DNA from: Scolanthus callimorphus
Taxonomy: Eukaryota; Cnidaria; Anthozoa; Actiniaria; Edwardsiidae
Length of the DNA stretch: 64,000 nt
Direction of reading: 5' to 3'
Assembly: GCA_033964015.1 (NCBI GenBank)
Contig: CM066914.1
Span: 21,611,023 to 21,675,022, forward strand
Below the pieces are notes generated by a model. The model was not told the DNA's origin. It searched no databases and saw only the letters and a program-made list of their open reading frames with translations. Made by a program: the position numbers and the translations under genes. This document shows positions 54,714 to 64,000 of the stretch, in pieces. The stretch's first letter is position 1. Each line of letters opens with the position of its first letter.

Positions 54714-56207
54714 TCCCAACACCACGCGTGCTCTATTGCGCCGATAAGTCAAGTTGTGTTTTACGTAATCAGTGCACGATGGGAAGGCTGAGCGGAATAC
54801 TGCCGAATATACAACGCTGATTGGCTTTCTGTGGCGTGGTATATGCAAAATGACTCAAATGTATAGACCTTTTTCAAAAATGGCGGAACTGAATTGCATG
54901 GAAACGAGGCTGGAAATATGAGCATACATGGCAGCTGCCTAGGGATCGGAAGCCTGTGAATAGGGACCGATAAGAAAAGAAAATCAGAAAACACTTACAG
55001 TAAACGGTTATTCGGTCTCTATTCACCAGCTAAGGCTTCCCTGGGCAGCGGTAATGTATGCTCATATTTCCAGCCTCGTTTCCGTGCAACTTTCCGCCAT
55101 TTTTGAAAAAGGTCTATAAGACTCCAGTAGATATTTTGCCCTCACGATATACATTATGAAAATTATTACATTTTCTTACCAGTTTCTCTGGCTTAATGTC
55201 AAAGGCAACTTTAACGTTCGTGAACCGTGGTTCTTTAGAAATTACTAGAGCGCCGGTCCCAATGATTTCTGATTAATAAATTAGATGACTGTGTTCGAAA
55301 TTTTCGAAGGGGTTAGGGATGGCTCCATCTGAGTATAGTTTTTTTCACGATTTTTAAAAATCAAGCTATACGAGGATAATAGTGAACAGGCTTTTCAGAG
55401 ACGATGTAGTAACCTAGAGACACGCCACTCTGCAAACAGTAAACTCGAGCTCCATTTCAGTCGGTGCTATCAAATTTCGTGTCACAGTGCGCAAAAAACT
55501 ACATACGCGGAGTGGGAGGGAGGTATTAAGTCCCAAATCATTGAACAGGGCCGTGTTCGATCTTCTCAGTAGAGCTTGCAGAATGTGATGACTCTGGTTA
55601 AACAGAAAAAACACTAATTTTCGTACCCTGTTTAACCACAAAAAGCACGAATAGGGAAATGAATGCCCTTGCCATCACCAATCACATGAAACTGGCGGAA
55701 TTTAAAAAAATCGACATCCTGTTTTGACCATAAACACTCGAAAATCCGGAAAGCCTGGCTGTGAATCTTAAAAGAGGTTACAATTTAGAGCTAAGTCACC
55801 CAACCCCTCGATCATATAATGTAAGACTCGTTTGGGCTTCCTGTGTTTCGGGTTCAATGGACGTGAAGGAGTGGGGACGAAAAATGTGTTCCTTTCCCAA
55901 TCCCGATCGGGGATTTGATCAGAGACAGTGCTTCTTTCGCGATTTTCTCTTTCTTTCGTCTTAAGTAGCTAGTAGTGCGGTTCAAGTCGAGCGCACCACG
56001 CATGCAAAGTAATTATGTTGTGTATTTTATCAGAATGAGAGTACTATAAGATGTTGTTACGTTACGTAATCATCGCGCGCACGTGAAAGTTTCTGCAGTC
56101 ATCCTTGGGAAAAGCTGAATGTCCCAAGGCCCACGCATGGGAAGTGTTCGGAGTTCACATGGATTGCCATGGAAATCCGAACACTTCCCATTCTTCTTCT
56201 AGCTACC
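54714..56207. other. Intergenic, repeats only
   Basis: 54855-55120 holds an inverted pair (CAAAAATGGCGGAA / TTCCGCCATTTTTG; GAGGCTGGAAATATGAGCAT / ATGCTCATATTTCCAGCCTC), a palindromic MITE about 265 bp long. From 56105 the CCATGGGA-type dispersed repeat. No gene. Confidence 0.55.
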
Positions 56208-56482
56208 CAGGCGCGGATCCAGGGGGTTCATCGGGTGCAAATGAACCCCCCTCTCCCCCAAAAAAACGATTTTTTGGGGGATCGGTTCGCTAAAGACTTT
56301 TTGTCATTTCAGAGTGGTTCTTTTCTTTTATGTGACCCAATGTCTACAGTATATTAAATTCATGATTTCCCCTCGTGAGAGGGCCACGGACAACAGAGAA
56401 TTGGTATAGAATGTTTCCTCATATACGTTGCACTTCATCAGTAAAAATGAACCCCCCTCTTAAAATCCTGGATCCGCCACTG
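56208..56482. mobile_element. hAT5-like MITE copy D
   Basis: Ends CAGGCGCGGATCCAGG and CCTGGATCCGCCACTG with exact 5-bp duplication CTACC (56203-56207 and 56483-56487). AAATGAACCCCCCTCT occurs near both ends. Confidence 0.85.
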
Positions 56483-56559
56483 CTACCATGGGAAAAGCTG
56501 GGTTTCTGCAGAAATTCCCTATGCAAGAAACAATCAACAACGACACCCTGTAGTACACC

Positions 56560-56935
56560 AACGCGGTTTTGGTATTTGTTATGGTTCATGTTGAACAATC
56601 AGGTGTTCATCGTTTCGTTACCGGCGACTACGCCCGAACGAGCAGCGTCACCAGCATGCTGGAGTCGCTGGACTGGCCCCTTCTGGAGACTAGGCGTTTG
56701 GTCTGGGCTCGTGTCTATACCGTTCCCAAAAGAAATAGTTCCAGGGTACAAAAGCACAAGAGGCCACCAATATAAGTTTAGAGCTATTGGCGCTGATATT
56801 AATGCCTTCAAGTACACGTTCTTTGTAAGAACAGTTCCGCATTGGAATGACCTCCCAGCGGAGGCGGCGGATGCCGACAGTTTAGCCGCTTTTAGAGCAG
56901 CAAGGTAGTGGGTCACGCTGACCCCATTGCAATAT
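56560..56935 (+). pseudogene. LINE reverse-transcriptase ORF, 3' end, frameshifted
   Basis: One frame reads HRFVTGDYARTSSVTSMLES and LDWPLLETRR. Another continues as GHQYKFRAIGADINAFKYTF and RTVPHWNDLPAEAADADSLA, to a TAG at 56908. Both match the C-terminal tail of non-LTR retrotransposon ORF2 proteins common in marine invertebrates. The frame change and missing 5' part show a dead, truncated copy. Confidence 0.8.
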
Positions 56936-57867
56936 TAGTATTATGCTAGTGCAATTATTTAAATTAAAGATTAAAGATCGTTTTTCTGCTTTTCCGACGA
57001 GGGTTCCATTTTTTTTATTTCATGTGGTTTATTTATTGATGAAGTACATTGGTAGCTAGCCAAATAAATTGGTAATAGTAAAAATAGTAAGAATGTTTTC
57101 CATTCATTCATGCATTGATGCACGTATTTTACCGCCTCATTTTTGTAATGCATGCGGCGGAGGAATCCAAAAGATGAAAAGGCATCTTTTTTGGCTTGCT
57201 TTTTATATTTTTTACTTTATGTTTCGTACGTTTTTATACAGAGTACGTGTATGTGCGTATGCGTACATATGTGGTTTAAAAATACTTTTACCCGGAAGAG
57301 GGAGGGGGGTTGTTTGATGCATAGCCTTTCGGTTTTCAATATGAGCATATGCATTCATGAATGAATTCATCATTCTCACAGTGATTATTCAGATACTAAG
57401 AGAATAGTCTGGTGAACTTGAAGGAAGAAATGCCTTTTATGTGGACGATTACGAAAAAAGCGTGTGCCACGCTACTATCTCGCTCTCACGTAATTTCTTT
57501 CCCAGATGGTTTCTCGGCTCTGCTTTTGGCGCGAGGCCATCTGGGATCGACTCAGGCTTGCCCTGCTCTGAATATGTTCATGCAAGTTGTCACGTTTTCC
57601 GAAAGTACACAATGATTAACTGATTTTGGCTGAGAGCATTGCAGTTTTTAGGTAAAGTGCCAAAACTAGGTAACAAAGTGCAAAAACAATGGTTAACAAA
57701 ATGCAGATTTTCTTTTGATCACTTTGGTTTTTGTTCATGCTCAAATTCTGTCAGGTTTTGGTCCAGATTTCAATCAAGGAAAAATGCGTGCGGCAAGCAG
57801 ATTTGTGAATGACTCCGTCATTAGACATTTTTTCATGTGTATTATTAAAAGGGCCGTCCACACTAAA

Positions 57868-59619
57868 CCCGGCGTAATCAATCGAACAAATCCGAACAAA
57901 AAATCAATCGAACTCAATCGAACACCAATCGTTCGATTTGTTCGGCGATCGAACACAATCGAACTTGAGCTTTGCTGTGAGTTCGATTTTCGAACAAAAT
58001 CGAACACCATCAATCGAACAGATTGGATTGTTCGATTTTGTTCGGTGTTAAGTTATGAATAATGTGTGACAGGGAAAATAAGTCTATTTAACAGCAATTA
58101 GGGGAAAGAGGGGACTCCAAAACCTTTTGGATGGGGATGCTTGCCGTCCATGTTATTTTTAGGGGTTAAAATCGACTCTTTTTACCTTTTGGAGGTAAAA
58201 AAAAGGAAAGGCATTTGTTTACCTCATTATTTCCGTCTTAAAACATCAGGCAGCATATTTTGGCGTGAAACATTTTTGGCGACATTTTGTTTATTGCCTT
58301 AACATTATAGCTTAAAACCTCTAGTAGTTCAGGTATGTTACAAATCTACACTATATTCGGACTTGTTGGTAATTTTTAGGAGTCAAAATCAGCTAAAACC
58401 ACTCCCAATTTGGTACATTTAGGGAGACAAATCTAAGGATGTTTAACGTTCGATTTCCGAACGTTCGATTTTGTTCGATTGTGAAGATTTTGCTGTGAGT
58501 TCGATTGTGTTCGATTACCGAACAAGTCGAAAATCAATCGAACGATTGGAAGTCGATTGAGTTCGATTACCGAACCACGATGGCCTAAACGAGATCATTT
58601 TCCTCCATCTCGCTATGCAGAGAGCTGGGAATTTATCCGATTTATGTCAAATTTGGCAAGGTATTAGTATCTGGAAAGGTGTTTCGATTGATGGAAATCT
58701 GAAGATGATGACTGACAACGTGACGTCACTACAGGCCGTTGAAAATGGCGCCAAAGTTAGGAATTTGTATATCAACCATTTTAAACGTTGGTAAATGTTC
58801 TAACCACTAAGCCGACTCTAAAACCGAAAACTTCATTAAAATCGAACATATAGATCAAAAGTTATTAAGAAATCGTGATTTCGAAGCTCCCGCCGGAATC
58901 TCTGGAATTTAATTGTTCCTTGACCATATAAGGTAAAATTTCGGCGATTTTAAACGTCAACGCGTTAACTCCTATGATGTTGTTTCAAGCAGTTATAGCA
59001 ATGTTTTAAAATTTGTAGTTACTTTGACTTTGGCATGAAACTCGATAGCTTGTTTACGTCACTTTGACGTAAAAATTGCATGTTAGAAGACGTCATACTG
59101 ACGTAATACGACGTCTAAAGTATCAGATGACTAAGTCAAAGTAACTACAAATTTTGAGACATTCCTTTATCTGAAACGTATGTCTCCAACAGATTTAAGC
59201 AGCGCCCTCTCTAAATCGCCGAATTTTTACCATATATGGTCAATTTGACCATCAAAGCGGGAAATTTGAACTTTTTTAATTAGTCATAACTTCTCTCGGT
59301 TTTATCAGAATTCAGTCCGGTTTTCGAGACAGTCGTTCATTTACTGTGACGATTAAATAGAAACTGATTGCATAGCCGATTTCCTAACTAAATTTTTTTG
59401 GGCTATGTTCCCACGGTGATTATGACGTCACATTGTCAATCAATCAAACCGTGTCATCATATTTTTGATTGGCATTCCCTGGGCTGCTCACCTGCCAAGT
59501 TATAGCTCATTTGCGCTACGTGTTAAAACGTTATGAGCGTAATTCGTATGAAAGCTGTCCAACTGGAGGAAATTAGCTACGTTATAACCATCGTGGAACG
59601 TTCGATTGATTACGCCGGG
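57868..59619. mobile_element. 1.75-kb TIR element, CCCGGCGTAA family, with nested insertions
   Basis: Ends CCCGGCGTAATCAATCGAAC and GTTCGATTGATTACGCCGGG, with 6-bp duplication ACTAAA (57862-57867 and 59620-59625). GTTCGATT words cluster at 57876-58030 and 58447-58570. Between these (about 58090-58440) is a degenerate relative of the 2619-3030 MITE. At about 58920-59280 lies another imperfect palindrome with GTAACTACAAATTTT mirrored. Confidence 0.75.
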
Positions 59620-59813
59620 ACTAAAGTAGCCGCGGTGTTTTCAAATTTATCCACTTCGGCCTGGAAATCTAGCCGGCGATAATATTAGACTCGCGCTTGA
59701 GAAGACACTGTTCTCTTTTATTATACACCAATTTCAATTAACTTGAACTCTCCCCATGTAAAGGGATCCCGGATCCCAAAATCTGTTTCGCCGCCACTTC
59801 CCAGGGGGGTGGG

Positions 59814-59844
<31 letters not shown>

Positions 59845-59845
59845 G

Positions 59846-61008
59846 TAGCGATCACGAATCACGGACCGATTTTTCGTTATTTCACGGATCACGGAGTTAT
59901 GAAAACGCTTTTCACGAATCACGAAAGTAAAATTTTAAAAACGATTATGCAAGTTGTGTTTTAAGTAAATATAGTGATAAAAGTAGAAAAGCAGAACAGA
60001 TACGCCAAAACAAGGAGGGTGCGTACTGAGCGGAGTAAGGGGTGTCCAAGGTCGCGTTTACTGAAATGGCGCAGTAAAGGTTAATATTTGCTGCTCTATG
60101 CTTTTTCCCTAGAACGAGTGACTGTGCTCGATTTTTTTCCTGATATTTCTTTTGATGGTTTGAGATATCACTTAAATTATGTCGCCATCAAAACGACAAT
60201 TGATCACAATTCAATGAAGTACAATTTCAAGCTCTCCTGTTATTTTATCATTTCGCGAAATTGCTTTGCTCATAGCATCCAGATCAGTTCAGTTTTGGTC
60301 ACCGGATTTAGGATTTTCGCTATAAAGCCTATGAAGATGTTGGGATCAGTACCATGTTTCTAGATGCGCGCGAAGCGCACTGCGATTTTGAAGATCGAAA
60401 CTACGCGGTTAATGAAATTCTTATCTGGGACACGAATATCATGCCGAAGAAATGGAGTCACGGAAGAAACATAATAGAAATTTTCCAGAATTAAACATAG
60501 CCCAGTACGATGTTTTAGTTTCTAAATGCTACACTAAAGTATCCTCTTTATGCGCGCGAAGCGCGCTGCAAATTTTGGACATCTAAGTTGAAAGAACAGG
60601 AAAAATCCAGGAGTAAATGAGAACTTGATGTTTAACAACTGCGCTTCCTGACGGGTTGCTAAACCTTTATTTACTGTTGGCTGATAGTAAATTTACTCAA
60701 TTTTCAAAAGGCATTTTAATGTTGTAGATAGCGAGCGCGCAGCGCGAGCCGACCAAAAAAACAATCTATTTATAAGGACGTCAGGTTCCATAAAAAGCAG
60801 CCAGGAGAGAATGACCTGCTCGATATTGGTCCAAATGGTCCCGTCCCTAATAACCAGCTTTCACGTTTCACGAATCTCTAGGCCTGTAATCACGAGTCAC
60901 GCAAGAGAAATCCGTAAAATCACGGGTCACGAGGGCATGGGATTTCACGGATCACGGCAATAATTTTCCTCTTTTCACGAATCACGGAGCAAATTTTGGG
61001 TGAATCAC
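59846..61008. repeat. TCACGGATCACG-rich tracts
   Basis: Repeated CACGAATCACGG words at 59848-59925 and 60855-61008 flank about 900 bp in which GCGCGCGAAGCGCGCTGC-type words occur three times (60365, 60553, 60731). Similar CGAATCACGAGTC text occurs at 13397-13525 in ODAD2 intron 11. Probably ends of one dispersed element. Confidence 0.5.
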
Positions 61009-61165
61009 GGTGGGACGAACTCGGAGCACGACGAGTCGAACTCGGAGAACGCGGAGGGACGATTTCGAAACACGACGAGTCGAACTCTGAGAACAGCGGG
61101 ACGAACTCGGAACACGACGAGTCACGCTCGGAGAACGGCGGGACGAACCTGGGAAGTCGACGAGT
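61009..61165. repeat. Degenerate tandem repeat, unit about 42 bp
   Basis: About 3.5 copies of GGGACGAACTCGGARCACGA-CGAGTCGAACTCGGAGAAC. Confidence 0.8.
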
Positions 61166-61299
61166 CCATTGGACAGGCCAATCAATGATGACACGACGAG
61201 ATGACTTCACAACACGGCGAGTTGAAATGGGCAAGTGACGATTATGGATTTTTGTCTCGAATCTGCCTTCATACCATAGCGGCACAGGGAATATCTGCA

Positions 61300-63160
61300 A
61301 CCCATCCATGGGAAAGGCTGAACTTCCCAAGGCACACGCATGGGAAGTGTTCGGAATTCACATTCCGAACACTTCCCATACATCTACCATGTCGCCCCAT
61401 GTAAGGTAATCCAGAATCCAGATTCCTCCTTTTTGTTAGCTTTGGAATCCGGAATCCGTAGAATGGAATCCGGAATCCATATAGCAGGAATTCAGAATCC
61501 AAAGGCCTTGAGAATCCGGATCCAAGTGTCATTTCCTTTATTTTTTATATAAACGTCGGGCATTTCTTCACACGAGTTGTGAGGAAAAGATATACTGTCC
61601 ATTTTGACAAATTTGTGAGCTTTCTGATTGCCAGAAAGCGCCTTGTAAATAGCTCGTTTTCTTGCTCCATGTCCTTGCATAAATTAATTTCCGCCATTTT
61701 GAAAACGTAATCTGCACCAGGCGCGTTATTTTCTTCGCCCTTCCCATGAGGCCTGTCAGTAATAACCTCTCCTTCCCGTAACGACCTGTAATCGTAATGT
61801 CAATTTATTTTTTGATTCATTTACTCCTATACCATTTGGGCTTTTCATAAGTCTAGTTCTGCACTCAACTGAGTTACACGAAAAATTTCAGCGACAGGGA
61901 ACATTTTTGGGCGAGTAAGGGGGAATCTCTGGAAACTTAAAGCCCTGAAAGAGGAGAGCACAATAAATTTTCAAAGGAGTTATTGCAGCAACTCCTATAT
62001 ATTTGCGCTTTTCATAAGTCTAATTCTCTCAACTGAGTACGCTAAAAATTTCGGCGCTCTACGCGCGCATCGGAATCGCATAATATGAACAATATGGTTT
62101 TTGAGAACTCATACAATGAAATCACTACGAATGTCATTACAAGAACGTGTATCTTGGCCAGGAGAAACAAACTCCCCCATCCCCCCACCCTAAAAAAAAC
62201 CCTGCAGTAATAGGCTTTGCAGCAGTCTCAGTTCGAGAGAAGGCGCCTTATTATTAGGTAAGCGTGTGTTCGGCGTTACGAGGATAGAGATACGTCATTT
62301 GGACCGCCACGCACATCAAGAATAATAAATTCGTCATTTGCGGCCTTTGTTTACTATACACAAAAAATGGAATGTTCATCTACTTTTTCTCTGAGGCTTG
62401 ATGAAATTTCATTTATCAAAATCGTGCAGCGAGAATATATTAAAAGCTCTGTCTTCCGAAATAGACTGTCCTGGGACACTATTGCTATTTGCCGGAAAAA
62501 AAGCAAAGGCAGTACTCATGCACAAGTGTCTCAATGGACTAGCCCCTTTTCACCCATCGCTGCACGAGCTATAACTTGCGTAACCAAGAGCATAAGATTA
62601 CTCTCACAAAAAACACATAACGACTCCCTCAATCGCAGCTTAACTTTGTCGACCTCCCGCTCCTGTTAGATCATAATAGCGAAACGTTTTTAGGTATTCG
62701 GTATTTTAATGCTGTTCAAATTGTGGGTATTTTGGTATCTTAGAGAAAACATATCGGGTATCCGGTATTATAGTACTTCCCTGGCCGGGCCTGTTTCGTA
62801 TAGATGTTAATATAATTCAATGATATTTATATGGTGCGAACAATTACGGTCAAAAGTAAACAGCAAATTACATATAATTTAGTGTAAATCTGAATTATTA
62901 CTCCGAGATAAAGCAGCCAAAATCAGCCTGACTGTTATTCAAAAATTTATTCAGATAAAGAAATATTGGAATCCAGATTCTTTGAAAGTGATGGAATCCG
63001 GAATCCACTGGTATGGAATCCGGAATCCAGTAGGTTGGAGTCCGGAATCCTAGGGCTGGAATCCGGAATACAGATCTGCTTGGATTACCTTACATGGGGC
63101 GAACCATGTGAAATTCAGCTTTTCCCATGGATGGGGTTTCTGCAGAAATTCCTTGTGGCA
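61300..63160. repeat. Inverted pair of CCATGGGA / GGAATCCGGAATCC repeats
   Basis: The left end (61300-61530) has CCATGGGAAAGGCTGAACTT, CGCCCCATGTAAGGTAATCC and GGAATCCGGAATCC. The right end (62960-63160) has them in inverse order and orientation. They bracket about 1.4 kb that includes the LINE fragment at 62430. Confidence 0.6.
62430..62668 (+). pseudogene. LINE reverse-transcriptase 3' fragment, frameshifted
   Basis: NRLSWDTIAICRKK in one frame continues in another as KAKAVLMHKCLNGLAP, then stops. LSWDTIxxRRKxxKAVLMxKCLNGLAP is a conserved tail of cnidarian LINE ORF2 proteins. Multiple stops follow. Confidence 0.7.
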
Positions 63161-63249
63161 CATGCTGGCTACTAAAATGTTGGTCAAGGAAAATGAGGAA
63201 AAACTGTACTCTGGAAAAATGTTTCGGAGAGAAAACTCGTACAATACAA

Positions 63250-63290
63250 GGTAATACAATACAATACAATACAATCTTTATTTACACTTC
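63250..63290 (-). mobile_element. LINE 3' tail with (ATTGT)n, minus strand
   Basis: Read on the minus strand: TAAATAAAGATTGTATTGTA and further ATTGT units, typical of a LINE 3' end. The body would extend rightwards to about 63600; no protein was recognised there. At about 63612 a GGGCGGATCTAGG end of the hAT5-like family appears. Confidence 0.5.
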
Positions 63291-64000
63291 AATTTTACAT
63301 AATACATCACATTTTTTCAGTCAATATTTCAATAGAAAGCTTCATGTTTTCTTTCCTATTGGCAATAAAATCCCCTCCTTGAAAAAAATTGAAGCTGAGG
63401 TTCTCCTGGGAAAATATCACTCAATGTGACTTCTGGCAAGAAGGAGCACATAAATTTTTCCAAGCAACAACTTTTAAAACTCCTATTTACAAAACAGAAA
63501 TATCTACAAGCAGCAAAATAAGCCGTTTTAATTAATATATACATTTGACTTGTATGGGTGCATGTTCCCTGCAGAGGCCTCTTACTCTTGCGAAAAGCAG
63601 AGAAAAGAGGCGTCTCAAGGGCGGATCTAGGGGGATGATTAGGGTGGCTAGCCACCCCCCTTGTTCTTACTTGTAAAAACCTTAAGATTAGCTAGGGAGG
63701 TGGTCATGAAATTGCAACTCAGCCAACTGATTATGTCGGGGAGGGTCGTAAAGTTACAGCGCAAAACCGAAGAAGGGCCGACATTCTTGAGCCAACTTAA
63801 AGGCTTAACACAGCAGCCCCCGCCACGCCGTTGAATAACGAATTGCTCTTAACCACGTGCAGCCATAAGTTTGAAGTGGCAGTTGCCATAAAACAAGCCC
63901 AGCTGTAGTCTTCAGAAACCATGAAAGCAACTCAGAATCCTATGAAATAATTCGGATCATGTAGGCATTCTTATGTAAGATTTCATTGCTTTCGCTATCA

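Noticed and set aside
60920..61330. 136-codon minus frame, serine/arginine-rich
   Set aside because: Produced by the 42-bp tandem repeat; not multiple-of-three conserved and no start context.

Overview
The window is metazoan nuclear DNA: spliced genes with GT-AG introns, short exons in large introns, and very dense small inverted-repeat transposons. The protein similarities and the repeat style (poly-G/C tracts, many MITEs, LINE tails ending in short tandem motifs) fit a cnidarian, probably an anthozoan such as a coral or sea anemone. That placement is inference; no marker here fixes the species. No prokaryotic, organellar, tRNA, rRNA or CRISPR feature was seen.

Left third (about 3.5-20.5 kb, + strand): a complete 21-exon gene for the outer dynein arm docking subunit ODAD2 (ARMC4). 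A low-complexity acidic N-terminus precedes a long armadillo-repeat solenoid. Exon phases join to a protein of about 925 residues, except that exon 18 is one base short, which puts a stop at the exon 18/19 junction. A 15-bp RFX-type X-box half-site pair lies about 70 bp upstream of the start codon, as expected for a ciliary gene. The introns hold several well-delimited transposons.

Middle (20.5-33 kb): no host gene recognised. It holds small TIR elements, several with 9-bp target duplications and one nested in another, then an exceptional array of exactly 57 x 61 bp (29220-32696) inside a TA-flanked, pogo/Tigger-like inverted-repeat element.

Right half (about 33-52.9 kb, - strand): exons of one gene, or two adjacent ones, read leftwards. 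They give a serine-rich N-terminal exon with a start codon at 52867, short coiled-coil exons, and a C-terminal CAP-Gly (microtubule-binding) domain split over three exons and ending at 32985. Several linking exons could not be found, so the model is partial. The introns hold a GTAGC-rich tandem array, inverted duplications and MITEs.

Right end (53-64 kb): intergenic, made of nested MITEs, two decayed LINE reverse-transcriptase 3' ends, palindromes and short tandem repeats.

Both genes point to the cilium or microtubule cytoskeleton, but nothing in the sequence shows that they act together. Coordinates of splice sites and target duplications were read by eye.
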